This document shows positions 1 to 8,653 of a DNA stretch of 64,000 nucleotides, piece after piece; position 1 is the stretch's first letter; each line of letters starts with the position of its first letter. Under the pieces are notes generated by a model. The model did not search any database. It had not been told where the DNA came from and saw only the letters and a list, made by a program, of their open reading frames with translations. This stretch comes from an uncultured Spartobacteria bacterium. Its GTDB lineage: Bacteria > Verrucomicrobiota > Verrucomicrobiia > Chthoniobacterales > JAATET01. The position numbers and the translations under genes were made by a program. The stretch spans positions 1-64,000 of the forward strand of contig CALGTD010000022.1 of assembly GCA_937901895.1 (NCBI GenBank). Reading direction: 5' to 3'.

Positions 1-60
1 CCATCTCCGTATGACATCTATGACTCCGTCAACTGGCGCTTGATGGAACGCTTACATTGA
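1..60 (+). CDS. C-terminal end of an unidentified gene (partial)
   Basis: An open frame enters from the left edge in frame 1 and ends at TGA 58-60. The 19 residues end in ..VNWRLMERLH, which reads like ordinary coding sequence. A strong terminator hairpin starts 50 bp after the stop, as expected for the end of a plus-strand transcription unit. The fragment is too short for any family assignment, so no function is proposed. Confidence 0.5.
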   Translation, partial: PSPYDIYDSVNWRLMERLH

Positions 61-109
61 AGCGGAGCGGGTAACGATGCTTCGAGCGTTCACACGGTCC
101 CTGCATGGC

Positions 110-144
110 AAAAGCCCCGGCCCTGAGCGGACCGGGGCTTTTTT
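110..144. terminator. Bidirectional intrinsic terminator
   Basis: AAAAGCCCCGG (110-120) pairs with CCGGGGCTTTT (132-142) around an 11-nt loop, followed by further T. The A run on one side and T run on the other let it work for both converging units: the plus-strand gene ending at 60 and the minus-strand gene ending at 172. Confidence 0.85.
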
Positions 145-171
145 CCCCTGAATGAATCTGTTTTTCGGTTC

Positions 172-1842
172 CTAGCCGAGACGGGCCCGACGGCGTCGCA
201 CCATCGCGACCAAACCGAGGCCTGCGGCAATGGCGAGACTGATCTCCGCCGGCTCCGGCACCGCGGTGAAAACGACGTTTCCGAGGCTGTCCAGTCCAGT
301 CGCGGTGTAGCCTGCCAGCGAAATGGCGCTGAGCTGGTTGATGTTCAGTCCGGCGGCGCTCGAGAAGTTCAGAGCATCCTCGCCAACGTTGAAGTTCGTG
401 AGAATTAGCGAGCCGGACCAAGCCACCGCGCTGCTGTCGCCGAACGTCAGCGTGTTCGATCCGCCGAGCAGGGTGCCGAAGTCGATGGTGGAGGTGGACT
501 CGAGATTCAGCGTCGCGAAGCTCTGGTTGAAGTCCGCGAGAGCCAGCGTGCCGCCGTCGAGCACGAGGCTGGAGCCGGCGTCAAAGACATCGGAATTTCC
601 GAGAACGAGCGAGCCGCCTTCGATCACGGTATCGCCGGTATAGGTCTTCGAACCGAAGATGGTGAGCGCTCCGGCGCCCTGCTTCACGAAGTCGCCGGTG
701 CCGGTGATGGTTGTTGCAGCAGTAATTGTCACGGCGTTGGAATTCGTATTGAATTTCAATCCCCCAGCCTGGAGGTTCACGTAAAGGGAACTGAAATAGT
801 CGCCCTGTGCGGCTGTGGCGCGAATGGTGCCTCCGTTACCGTTTAGAACAAGCTGCGTGGCGCTCGGCGTAAGGCTGCTGAACCCTTTGCGAACGAACTC
901 CGCGGAAATCGTGCCGCCGTTCAGATTGATGACACCATTTACTTCACTCGCGGCGTTTGCTCCGCCGACGAAAATGCTTTTTGCCGTCAATGTGGAAGTG
1001 CCTGACATTGTGAGGGTGCCTCCACGTTGTCCGTTTTCTGCCACGGTGCCGGTCCTATATTGACCTACGGAGATCTCCGCTGCCGCAACGCTTAAAGACG
1101 CGGTGTCGGCAAGCGTGATAACGCCGTTTCCGCTATTGTTACCGAGATAAACCGTGGTTGCAGAGTCTGCTGTGAAAGAGGCGTTTCCAGACAAAGCAAT
1201 GGTTCCCAAGTTTCCCGAATGATTGGCGTTCCCAAGCCGGATCCCCAACGTATCCGAGGTAAAGGAACCTCCGCTCATAATAATCGATCCCTTACCGTTG
1301 TTGGTTTGTCCAAGCTGGATCTGGCCAGTTCCCGTATGGCTGAAGGAGCCTGCTGTAACGTTAAGTTTTCCGTTCGAGTCGGTGATCGAACCAATCGTCA
1401 ACGCCGAGCCGCTGTAGTTAGCAGTGCCTCCGTTGACATTGAAATTCGCATTGTTGCCCGCCCCCCATGTGAGCGTGCTGATGTTCACCGTCCCGGCGTT
1501 TAAATTATAAGTAGGGTTCCTAGATGCTCCTGAAGAGCCGCTGAAACGGAGCGTCCCGATGGTGAACGTGCCGCCGGTCTGATTGAACTGCGTTGCTCCA
1601 GACGTCCAGTTCAGATCCATCTGAGTAAGACTCAGGCCGCTATTCGTATTATTAAAGTCGATGACGGAACCTGTGCCATCGGAGACCACCGTATCGCCAT
1701 CCACCGGGGCCACGCCACCGACGTATTTCGTAGGATCACCGATATTACCATTACCGCCGGCCGTCCATGTGACAGTGGCTGCAGTAAGGGTGGAGGAACA
1801 AGCGACGGCGAATGCCGCCGCGAACGCGGAGGGGATTTTCAT
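172..1842 (-). CDS. Autotransporter-strand-repeat PEP-CTERM protein (paralogue A)
   Basis: Predicted secreted, surface-sorted protein of 556 aa. An N-terminal signal peptide (about residues 1-21, starting MKIP) is followed by a long Gly/Thr/Ser/Asn-rich beta-helix-type region. A typical autotransporter-associated strand repeat (GTGDFVKQGAGALTIFGS and following) lies near residues 375-415. The C-terminus is a PEP-CTERM sorting signal: VPEPAEISL, a hydrophobic helix, then an Arg-rich tail. Known for the family: the tail is recognised by an exosortase, and none is encoded in this window. It is a clear paralogue of the protein at 2039-3502, sharing NPTYNL, FNQTGGT and NGGT blocks. ATG at 1840-1842 is supported by the signal peptide. 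The substrate or role of the beta-helix is unknown. Confidence 0.9.
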   Translation of the reverse strand: MKIPSAFAAAFAVACSSTLTAATVTWTAGGNGNIGDPTKYVGGVAPVDGDTVVSDGTGSVIDFNNTNSGLSLTQMDLNWTSGATQFNQTGGTFTIGTLRFSGSSGASRNPTYNLNAGTVNISTLTWGAGNNANFNVNGGTANYSGSALTIGSITDSNGKLNVTAGSFSHTGTGQIQLGQTNNGKGSIIMSGGSFTSDTLGIRLGNANHSGNLGTIALSGNASFTADSATTVYLGNNSGNGVITLADTASLSVAAAEISVGQYRTGTVAENGQRGGTLTMSGTSTLTAKSIFVGGANAASEVNGVINLNGGTISAEFVRKGFSSLTPSATQLVLNGNGGTIRATAAQGDYFSSLYVNLQAGGLKFNTNSNAVTITAATTITGTGDFVKQGAGALTIFGSKTYTGDTVIEGGSLVLGNSDVFDAGSSLVLDGGTLALADFNQSFATLNLESTSTIDFGTLLGGSNTLTFGDSSAVAWSGSLILTNFNVGEDALNFSSAAGLNINQLSAISLAGYTATGLDSLGNVVFTAVPEPAEISLAIAAGLGLVAMVRRRRARLG

Positions 1843-1900
1843 GTTAGAGGGGTTTGTTGAGGGGTTAGTGTTCTCCCGAGGGAGGGAGAAACTTGGGGGT

Positions 1901-1930
1901 TTTCTACGTTGGGTAAATGCGCGGTGTCAA
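1901..1930 (-). promoter_or_regulatory. Candidate sigma-70 promoter of PEP-CTERM gene A
   Basis: On the minus strand a perfect TTGACA (1925-1930) is followed after 18 bp by TAGAAA (1901-1906), about 60 bp before the ATG. The -35 lies inside a motif (1921-1939) also found upstream of the paralogue at 2039-3502, which suggests shared control. Not verified experimentally. Confidence 0.5.
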
Positions 1931-1988
1931 ACGAAATCGGCTTTGTTTGAAAATCAGCGCTGCCTGCGGGCGGAAGCCCGAAGAAGGA

Positions 1989-2020
1989 GCGCCGGAGACG
2001 TTGCGTGCGATCTCCGGCGC
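1989..2020 (-). terminator. Terminator of PEP-CTERM gene B
   Basis: Perfect 10-bp stem GCGCCGGAGA / TCTCCGGCGC with a 12-nt loop, 19 bp after the stop of the gene at 2039-3502. On the minus strand it is followed by a pyrimidine-rich TCCTTCTT stretch. Confidence 0.7.
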
Positions 2021-2038
2021 CTTCGCGTATCGATTTCG

Positions 2039-3502
2039 TCAGTCGTTGCGGCGTTTGCGCGAGACGAGAAGCAGACCGAAGCCGGCTGCTGCGAGCAGAG
2101 CGACCGTGCCTGGCTCGGGAACAACGAGGAAGCCCGATTCCGGAGCGCCAATGAACGTGACGGCCGAGCCGAAGTTCGCCTGGAGGTAGTCGAGGTCGTA
2201 GGCACCCTCGTCGAGGGTGACGCCATTGATCACAAGACCGCCGACTCCTTCGAGGTCCAGTCCGAACAACTCCACCGTGGAGCCTTCGTTCAAGGTGAGC
2301 TGGATGTTGTCATTCAGGGCGTCGGTGGCAAACAACGACAAGGTCGTTCCCGCCTCCATGGTGAGGCTTGCGGCGGATGCGAGCGAACCCGTGATGATCA
2401 GGAAGTCCTGCTCCACGACAAACGCGCCGGCGAAAGCTGAAACACCACTCAAGGTCAGGATCCCTTCACCGGTTTTCGTGAACGTGCCGGTGCCGACGAA
2501 GTTCGCACCGTTTCCGATCCCAACGTTATTGCCGTTGGTGTCCATGGTAAGCCCGCCTTCCTGCACGTTGACGTAGATGCCGTTGAAGAAGTTGGTATTG
2601 TTTGCGTGCGAGATGACCTTGATCGTGCCGCCGTTGGCGTTGAGGAAGTTGTGGGTGGCATCAACCGGAGCTGAGCTGTTTCCCTTGCGGATTGCTCCGG
2701 TGGAGATGGTGCCGCCGTTCAGGTAAATTTCGCCCCAGACATATCGAGGCTCATTGTTCGCTCCGAGGACGATCTCTTTGGTGTTCAACGCGGAGGTGCC
2801 CGACATCGTCAGACGACCAAAGCTGTTCGTATTTTCTCCCGCGGGTCCAAACTGACCCAGGACGACGATGCCGCCATTCGCGTTGAATTCAGCGTCGTTG
2901 CTAAGGTCCAGATACGCCTGACCGTTACCGGAGCCGGTATTGCCAAGGTTGATCTGGGCAACGGAATTGGCGTTGAAGACGCCGCCGGTCATGGTGATGT
3001 AGCCGCGAGCGCCGCCCGCAACGCCGATGCTCAAGCTGGTGCCGGAGTAATTGACGGTGCCGCCGCTGACGTTGAACCGCGCGTTGCTTCCATTGCTCCA
3101 CGAGAACGCGGTCGAAATATTCAGCGTGCCTCCGGAGAGATTGTAGGTGGGGTTTCTCGAACCGCCTCCGCCGCCGAAATTCAGGGTTCCCACGGAAAGC
3201 GTGCCCCCGGTTTGATTGAAGATGGGGGTGCCGGCTCCGTTTTGGGGAATCGCCAGTCCGAGGGACAGCAACTCGGCGGTATCGCCCGGGCCGAAATTCA
3301 CGATGGAGCCGACCCCGTTGATTTCGGCGGTGTCTTCCGCGCCGTTTGGCACGGAGCCTTCGGTCCAGTTGTTCGGGTCGCTGTAGCTGCCTTCCTGGCC
3401 ACTGAGCCAGAGGTCACTGGCCGCCTGGGTGGAGGCGACGGTTGCGGCGACGGATGACGCCACGAGGGCACGGCACAGCACGGAGGGTAGAGGGATTTTC
3501 AC
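2039..3502 (-). CDS. Autotransporter-strand-repeat PEP-CTERM protein (paralogue B)
   Basis: Predicted secreted beta-helix protein of 487 aa. I start it at GTG 3500-3502 because the product then begins VKIPLPSVL, matching the MKIP start of paralogue A and giving a proper signal peptide. The frame stays open upstream, but its Arg-rich translation has no signal-peptide logic. The C-terminus has a classic sorting signal: VVPEPGTVALL, a hydrophobic helix, then SRKRRND. The central region is Gly/Asn/Thr-rich with repeated GGT turns and is alignable with paralogue A, especially GSRNPTYNLSGGTLNIS. A strand repeat (GTGTFTKTGEGILTLSG) lies near residue 330. The two genes have separate leaders and terminators, so they look like two units arising from a tandem duplication. 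Function unknown. Confidence 0.88.
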   Translation of the reverse strand: MKIPLPSVLCRALVASSVAATVASTQAASDLWLSGQEGSYSDPNNWTEGSVPNGAEDTAEINGVGSIVNFGPGDTAELLSLGLAIPQNGAGTPIFNQTGGTLSVGTLNFGGGGGSRNPTYNLSGGTLNISTAFSWSNGSNARFNVSGGTVNYSGTSLSIGVAGGARGYITMTGGVFNANSVAQINLGNTGSGNGQAYLDLSNDAEFNANGGIVVLGQFGPAGENTNSFGRLTMSGTSALNTKEIVLGANNEPRYVWGEIYLNGGTISTGAIRKGNSSAPVDATHNFLNANGGTIKVISHANNTNFFNGIYVNVQEGGLTMDTNGNNVGIGNGANFVGTGTFTKTGEGILTLSGVSAFAGAFVVEQDFLIITGSLASAASLTMEAGTTLSLFATDALNDNIQLTLNEGSTVELFGLDLEGVGGLVINGVTLDEGAYDLDYLQANFGSAVTFIGAPESGFLVVPEPGTVALLAAAGFGLLLVSRKRRND

Positions 3503-3568
3503 TGTATTGGAGGGGTGAGGGTTTAAGGTTTGAGGGTAGTAACGGGGATAAAGAACGCGCCGAAGCGC

Positions 3569-3601
3569 GCGAGTTTCAAACAAAATCGTCAAGTTTTTGA
3601 C
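3569..3601 (-). promoter_or_regulatory. Upstream motif shared by both PEP-CTERM genes, plus inverted repeat
   Basis: Plus-strand GTTTCAAACAAAATCG (3573-3588) matches GTGTCAAACGAAATCG upstream of paralogue A (1924-1939) at 14 of 16 positions. It is abutted by the inverted repeat GTCAA-gttt-TTGAC (3588-3601). It lies about 70-100 bp before the GTG start of paralogue B. Probable promoter/operator region; no good -10 can be assigned here. Confidence 0.4.
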
Positions 3602-3699
3602 AATTTGTTCCTGCTGGGTTGATCTGCGGCAGGAATCCCAAGAGTCGGCCAGGCCGGCCCGTCTTCTTCCGCTTTCGGGCGTGAAGAAGGTCCGACCCG

Positions 3700-6327
3700 C
3701 TAACGGTTTGCCGCCTGCTGCACCATCTTCGCCACGAGGGCGGTCCAGCCGGTTTGGTGACTGGCACCGAGGCCGCGACCGGTGTCGCCGTCGTAGTATT
3801 CGAAGAACTGGAGCAGGTTGTTCCAGTGCGGATCGCCGCCGCCACCTGCGCCGCCGAAGCACGCGCGCTGGCCGGCGCCGCCGCAGGTGAAAAGTCCGAT
3901 GAGCCGGCGCTCGAGTTCGAGACTGATTTCCCAGAGATTCATTCGGGTGCCCGAGCCGGTCGGGAACTCCACGGTGAAGTCGTCGCCGAAGTAGAAGTGG
4001 TATTGCTGGAGCGCCTCGATGAGCAGGTAGTTCATCGGCATCCAGATCGGGCCGCGCCAGTTCGAGTTTCCGCCAAACATTGCGACCGGCGAGTCTCCAG
4101 GCGTGTAGCGGACCTCGGCGTGGTCACCGCATTCGTCGAAGACGTAGGGGTTGTCGGCGTAGGCGCGGGAGAGCGAGCGCAGGCCGTGCGGGGAGAGAAA
4201 TTCGTTCTCGTCGAACAGGCGGCGCAGGATGCGACGGAGCCGGTCCTCGGGAACGAGCGAGAAAAGCTTGCGGCCGCGGGCGAAGCTGAAGTCGAGGTGC
4301 TCGAGGGCTTGCAGGAATTTCGGCCGGTGACGCTTCATCCACTCGAGGCGGCGTTGCAGGAAATCGCAGCCGAATAGGACATCTTCGTCGAGGGCCATCA
4401 CGGCAAGCAACGGCGTGAGACCGGTGAGCGAGCGGAGCTTGAGGAAGGCGCTGGAACCGTCCGGGCGGCGGAGCACGTCGTAGTAGAACCCGTCCGCATG
4501 GTCCCAGAGCGAGATGCCATTGGGGCCCACGGTGTTTGCCACCCATGCGATGTGGATGAAATCCACGAGAAACTTGTCCGCCGCGGGCACGTAGGCCTCG
4601 TCGTGGCGCGCGAGTTCGATCGCGATGCGGAGCATGTTCAACGAATACGCGGCCATCCAGCTCGTGCCGTCGCTCTGCTCGATCACGCTGCCGTCGGGGA
4701 GCGGGTAACGCCGGTCGAAGACGCCGATATTGTCGAGGCCGAGGAAGCCGCCGGCGAAGATGTTGTCGCCGGTTTCATCCACGCGGTTCGCCCACCACCC
4801 GTAGCCGAGAAGCAGGCGGAGAAAGGCTTCGCGGAGGAATTCGAGGTCGCCCTTGCCGGCGCGCGCGCGATCGATCGAGTAGATGCGCCATGCGGCCCAT
4901 GCGCCGATGGGAGGATTCGAATCCGAGAAATTCCACTCGTAGGCGGGCGTCTCGGCGCTCGGCGAAATGTAGTTTTCGCGGCGGATGACGTGGAACTGTT
5001 CCTTCGCGAACGCGGGGTCGAACGGCGCGTAGGCAACCGCGTGAAAATCGAGATCCCATCCGCAGAAGTAGGGATACTCCCATTTGTCGGGCATCGCGAT
5101 GATGTCGTGCGCGTAGAGCGTGCGCCAGGCGTGGTTGCGGTCCTGCGCCCGGTGAGGCGGCGGAGGGGGCTGGGTGGGGTCGCCGGTGATCCAGCGCTCG
5201 ACGTTGTAGAAATAGAACTGCTTCGTCCAAAGCAGGCCGGCGAGCGCCTGGCGCTTGATCAGGAGATGCTCGCGCGAGGCCTTTGGCGCAAACGCGGCGT
5301 AGAAGTCGTCGGCCTCGATCTTCCGGTCGGCAAAGACGCGGTGAAAATCCTCCCCGACGGTTGGCCGTGCCTCGCCGGCGGAGAGCCGCAGGTCGATCGA
5401 CCATTCCTCGCCTGCGGCCAGCGTGCGACGGAGAACGGCGGCGCACTTCGTGCCATGATGGGCGGGATTCACCGCCTCGCTCTCGCCGTTCACGATGTAG
5501 CGGTGGAAGGCGTCCTTCACATAGGGAGAGGCGTTTTGCGCACCCCAGAGGGCTGCGGCGTTCGTGTCGTTGCCGGTGAAGATCCATTCGTTGGCGGAGT
5601 CGCATGAGAGGAACATCTCCGCTCCGGTTTCGAGGCGTGCGCGGACGGCATGCGGCCCGTCGAGATGCAGTTCGGGGGGGGGCGGAGCGTCGAAGTCCCA
5701 CGACCAGGTGTTTCGAAACCAGAGCGTCGGCAGCACGGTGAGCGGCGCGGGATCGGGGCCGCGATTGATCGCCCGAATACGGATGCAGATGTCCTCGGGC
5801 CCGGCCTTCGCGTATTCCACGAAGATGTCGAAGTAACGCGATTCGGCAAAAACGCCGGTCTCGAGAATCTCGAACTCCGGCTCCGTGCGGGATCGGCGAG
5901 CGTTTTCCTCGATGAGCTGCCGGTAGGGAAATTCGCGCTGCGGGTATTTGTAGAGCGCCTGCATCCACGAATGGGTCGGCGTGTTGTCGAGGTAGAAATA
6001 TTCCTCCTTCACGTCCTCGCCGTGATTCCCCTGGGGGTTCGAGAGACCGAACATCCGCTCCTTGAGGATCGGGTCCACGCCGTTCCAGAACGCCGGGGCA
6101 AAGCAAATGCGGCAGTCGTCGTCGCAGATGCCGAGCATCCCGTCCTCACCCCATCGGTAGGCTCGTGAGCGGGCATGATCGTGCGGGAAATACGTCCATG
6201 CGTCGCCGTCCGCGGAGTAGTCCTCCCGCACCGTGCCCCACTGCCGCTCGCTGAGATACGGTCCCCATTTCGCCCAAGCGACCTTCCCGGAATCTCGCTC
6301 CTCCATGCGGGTTCGCTCGGCACTCAT
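3700..6327 (-). CDS. GH63/MGH1-like glycoside hydrolase (glucosidase)
   Basis: Large 875-aa cytoplasmic protein of the MGH1-like/GH63 group of (alpha/alpha)6-barrel glucosidases, the relatives of mannosylglycerate hydrolase and processing alpha-glucosidase I. Seen in sequence: an N-terminal beta-sandwich half (FPHDHARSRAYRWGEDG and following, about residues 40-60), a central block with WEYPYFCGWDLDFHA near residue 430, and the C-terminal NSNWRGPIWMPMNYLL motif typical of the family. There is no signal peptide. I chose ATG 6325-6327; a longer frame reaches 6390, and an internal ATG at 6304-6306 is also possible. The exact substrate cannot be read from sequence; an intracellular alpha-glucoside or mannosyl/glucosylglycerate-type compatible solute is an inference. 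Divergent from the ORF6N gene at 6407. Confidence 0.85.
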   Translation of the reverse strand: MSAERTRMEERDSGKVAWAKWGPYLSERQWGTVREDYSADGDAWTYFPHDHARSRAYRWGEDGMLGICDDDCRICFAPAFWNGVDPILKERMFGLSNPQGNHGEDVKEEYFYLDNTPTHSWMQALYKYPQREFPYRQLIEENARRSRTEPEFEILETGVFAESRYFDIFVEYAKAGPEDICIRIRAINRGPDPAPLTVLPTLWFRNTWSWDFDAPPPPELHLDGPHAVRARLETGAEMFLSCDSANEWIFTGNDTNAAALWGAQNASPYVKDAFHRYIVNGESEAVNPAHHGTKCAAVLRRTLAAGEEWSIDLRLSAGEARPTVGEDFHRVFADRKIEADDFYAAFAPKASREHLLIKRQALAGLLWTKQFYFYNVERWITGDPTQPPPPPHRAQDRNHAWRTLYAHDIIAMPDKWEYPYFCGWDLDFHAVAYAPFDPAFAKEQFHVIRRENYISPSAETPAYEWNFSDSNPPIGAWAAWRIYSIDRARAGKGDLEFLREAFLRLLLGYGWWANRVDETGDNIFAGGFLGLDNIGVFDRRYPLPDGSVIEQSDGTSWMAAYSLNMLRIAIELARHDEAYVPAADKFLVDFIHIAWVANTVGPNGISLWDHADGFYYDVLRRPDGSSAFLKLRSLTGLTPLLAVMALDEDVLFGCDFLQRRLEWMKRHRPKFLQALEHLDFSFARGRKLFSLVPEDRLRRILRRLFDENEFLSPHGLRSLSRAYADNPYVFDECGDHAEVRYTPGDSPVAMFGGNSNWRGPIWMPMNYLLIEALQQYHFYFGDDFTVEFPTGSGTRMNLWEISLELERRLIGLFTCGGAGQRACFGGAGGGGDPHWNNLLQFFEYYDGDTGRGLGASHQTGWTALVAKMVQQAANR

Positions 6328-6406
6328 TGCCGCGACTTTAACGAACTGCGCGGTCTTTGGAAATGCGCTTGCGCGGCGGCCGGCAAACAAGGCAGCGTCG
6401 CCACTG

Positions 6407-6994
6407 GTGCCCCGTAAGAAACCCTCCCCCGCCCCTGTTCCGCTCGACCCGATGATCGTCCGGGTGCGCGATCAGCCCGTGATCCTCGATTCCGACCTGG
6501 CGCGGGTTTATGGAGTGACCACGAAGGCGCTCAATCAGGCCGTCAAACGGAACGCGGAGCGCTTTCCGGAGGATTTCGCGTTCCAGCTGCAGGAGAACGA
6601 AGCGGTCGCTTTGAGGTCACAAATTGTGACTTCAAGCGCCGACGCGCCTGACCCGGAATCGAATGCCCGGCCGCAGACTGCTACCGGCTCCCGCGGCGGA
6701 CGTCGCACCCTTCCCTGGGCCTTCACCGAGCACGGCGCGCTGATGGCGGCGAACATCCTTCGCAGTCCGCAGGCCGTGCAGATGAGCGTGTTTCTGGTTC
6801 GTGCCTTCGTGAGGCTGCGGGAGCAGTTCGCGGCGAACGACGCAATCCTGCGGCGACTCGCGGAAATCGACGAGAAGCTGCTCGCGCACGACGAGGCGCT
6901 TGTCCTGGTATGGCAAAAGCTCCAGTCCGTGCTGCGGTTGCCACCACCAACCCCACCGCCTGCACCGAAGCGGCGGATCGGATTTCACACCTGA
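6407..6994 (+). CDS. ORF6N domain-containing protein
   Basis: 195-aa protein with an ORF6N (KilA-N-associated, antirepressor-like) DNA-binding domain. The family pattern is clear: VILDSDLARVYGVTTKALNQ, then AVKRNAERFPEDFAFQL, a linker with LRSQIVTSS, then GGRRTLPWAFTEHGALM and VFLVRAFVRLREQ. The C-terminus is a short helical, then Pro-rich tail. GTG 6407-6409 is used; an open frame continues upstream to 6233 but would run antisense into the glucosidase gene. Family knowledge: such proteins come from phages and large DNA viruses and are often domesticated in Verrucomicrobia and Bacteroidetes. No phage genes surround this one. Its target is unknown. Confidence 0.85.
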   Translation: MPRKKPSPAPVPLDPMIVRVRDQPVILDSDLARVYGVTTKALNQAVKRNAERFPEDFAFQLQENEAVALRSQIVTSSADAPDPESNARPQTATGSRGGRRTLPWAFTEHGALMAANILRSPQAVQMSVFLVRAFVRLREQFAANDAILRRLAEIDEKLLAHDEALVLVWQKLQSVLRLPPPTPPPAPKRRIGFHT

Positions 6995-7000
6995 GTTTCC

Positions 7001-7384
7001 ATGGAATTTCACCACGAATTTTTGCCGGATCGGAACCTCGTGATCGTTCGCATCACGGGATTGTTGAGTCTTGGGCCGCTGCTCGAGGCCCTTGTCCGGC
7101 TTTGGGAACATCCCTCCTACCATCCGGACCTCGACATACTGTGTGACCTCTCCGGGGCAAAGGCGCAGGCGTCCGCGGAGAACGTGCCGGAGCTGGATCA
7201 ATTTCTCAAGGATCCCCGGGCGGCACGCGGGCGGCGGGCGATTGTCATTCAGGATCCCATCGTGACCGCCCTCACCATGCTTTACATGCGGAACCTGCCG
7301 CATGAGGGATCGTTCCGCATCTTTTCCACACTTGCCGCGGCGCACGAATACCTCGAAGTGGCCGATCCGATTGCCATCGACTAA
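7001..7384 (+). CDS. STAS/SpoIIAA-like protein of unknown function
   Basis: 127-aa single-domain protein, alpha/beta in character, with features of the SpoIIAA/STAS-like superfamily: an N-terminal strand pair (LVIVRITGLLS), a DILCDLSGA strand-turn, and a late FSTLAAAHEYL helix. These proteins often bind small ligands or partner proteins. Nothing identifies a specific partner here. Six bp after the ORF6N gene and 3 bp before the FabZ-like gene, so probably co-transcribed with both. Confidence 0.7.
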   Translation: MEFHHEFLPDRNLVIVRITGLLSLGPLLEALVRLWEHPSYHPDLDILCDLSGAKAQASAENVPELDQFLKDPRAARGRRAIVIQDPIVTALTMLYMRNLPHEGSFRIFSTLAAAHEYLEVADPIAID

Positions 7385-7387
7385 CTC

Positions 7388-7798
7388 ATGGACCCTGTCG
7401 CGCTTGGCCTTCCGCATCGGGAGCCCTTCATCTTCGTCGACGAGGTCCTGGAATGCCCGGGCGACGGTTCGGCGCGCGGCGTGAAGACCTTCGACGGAAG
7501 CGAGACGTTCTTTGCCGGCCATTTTCCCGGCGATCCCATCGTTCCCGGCGTGATTCTCACCGAAGCGCTCGCTCAAATTGCGGGCATTGCCGGAGCGGCG
7601 GGTGAGCCTGGGGCGCGATTCCTCCTCTCGGCCGTGCGATCGATGAAGTTTCACCGTGCGGTCCGCCCGGGCGAGCGGATCGAGCTCGTTGCGAAGAAGA
7701 CCGGAGGCATGGGCGGACTCGTGATGTTTGATACGGTTGCGACCGTGGCCGGCGAAGTGGTCGCCCAGGGCGGGATCGTGCTCTCCCGCGCGGACTGA
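7388..7798 (+). CDS. FabZ-like 3-hydroxyacyl-ACP dehydratase
   Basis: 136-aa single hot-dog-fold protein. It has the FabZ/FabA signatures: LPHREPFIFVDEV at the N-terminus, then the catalytic segment GHFPGDPIVPGV (active-site His) and LTEALAQ (acidic partner Glu). Known reaction of the family: dehydration of (3R)-hydroxyacyl-ACP in fatty acid elongation. It is not in a fab or lpx cluster, so it may be a second copy rather than the housekeeping enzyme; that is inference. Start ATG follows the preceding stop by 3 bp. Confidence 0.85.
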   Translation: MDPVALGLPHREPFIFVDEVLECPGDGSARGVKTFDGSETFFAGHFPGDPIVPGVILTEALAQIAGIAGAAGEPGARFLLSAVRSMKFHRAVRPGERIELVAKKTGGMGGLVMFDTVATVAGEVVAQGGIVLSRAD

Positions 7799-7818
7799 GG
7801 ATTGCCACACTTCCCGTG

Positions 7819-8601
7819 ATGCGCTTGGCTGACCGCATGCTCCGCGCGCTCCTCATTTTTTTGCTGACCGCCGTCTCGCTGGCGCATGCGGAGTGGACGC
7901 TCGGCGCGAAGGACGAGATCGCCACCCTGCCCGGTGGCGCGCAGTTCATCGAGCGCGAGGCACGCGATGGCGACCGGGCCGTGCGTGTGCTGGGTGTATT
8001 CTTCACGACGAAACAGGGCAGGCTCGCAGTCGTCGACAATCCGACGCCAGAGCGAGGCAAGCTCGGCGACGCGGCGAAGTCGGCAGGCGCGATTGCGGCG
8101 GTCAACGGCGGGTATTTTCACCCCAATTGGAAGCCTGTCGGCCTGGAAATCGCCGACGGCGAGAAGATCAACGGCTTCGAACGCGCAAAACTCCTCAGCG
8201 GGGTATTCGTCGTCTCAAATGGAAAGCCACGTCTGCTGCGCTCCGCGGAATACAAGCCTTCGAAGGCGGATACCGATGCGTTGCAGGCGGGGCCGTTTCT
8301 GGTGGACGACGGACGGCCGACCGCTGGTCTGAACACCGAGCGGCTGGCCCGTCGCACGGTGGTGGCCACCGACGGGAAAAATCGCTGGGCGATTCTCTAC
8401 CTCACCCACGTCTCACTCGCCGATGCAGGTGCGATCCTCGCCTCGCGCGAGGTGTTTCCGGACTTTCCGATCGAGCGGGCACTCAATCTCGATGGGGGCT
8501 CCTCCAGCGGGCTCTGGGTCGCCACGGGGGGCTCCCCCTATTATCTGCGCGAGGTCGGCACGGTGCGGAATTATCTCGTCGTCAAGCCTGCGGGCGAATG
8601 A
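7819..8601 (+). CDS. Secreted phosphodiester glycosidase family protein (NAGPA domain)
   Basis: 260-aa protein with a signal peptide (about 1-24, ending SLAHA) and an NAGPA/phosphodiester glycosidase domain. Motifs seen: AAVNGGYFHPNWKP near residue 95 and LNLDGGSSSGLW near 230, the conserved Asn-Gly-Gly and Asp-Gly-Gly-Ser loops of the family. The mammalian member uncovers mannose 6-phosphate; bacterial members act in the periplasm or cell wall on largely unknown glycosidic phosphodiesters. GTG 7816 directly precedes this ATG and is an equal alternative start. 17 bp after the FabZ-like gene. Confidence 0.82.
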   Translation: MRLADRMLRALLIFLLTAVSLAHAEWTLGAKDEIATLPGGAQFIEREARDGDRAVRVLGVFFTTKQGRLAVVDNPTPERGKLGDAAKSAGAIAAVNGGYFHPNWKPVGLEIADGEKINGFERAKLLSGVFVVSNGKPRLLRSAEYKPSKADTDALQAGPFLVDDGRPTAGLNTERLARRTVVATDGKNRWAILYLTHVSLADAGAILASREVFPDFPIERALNLDGGSSSGLWVATGGSPYYLREVGTVRNYLVVKPAGE

Positions 8602-8653
8602 CCGCTGCCATTTCCTCCTAGCGCCCGGACGGGCGTCGGTTCAAATTAGTCTC

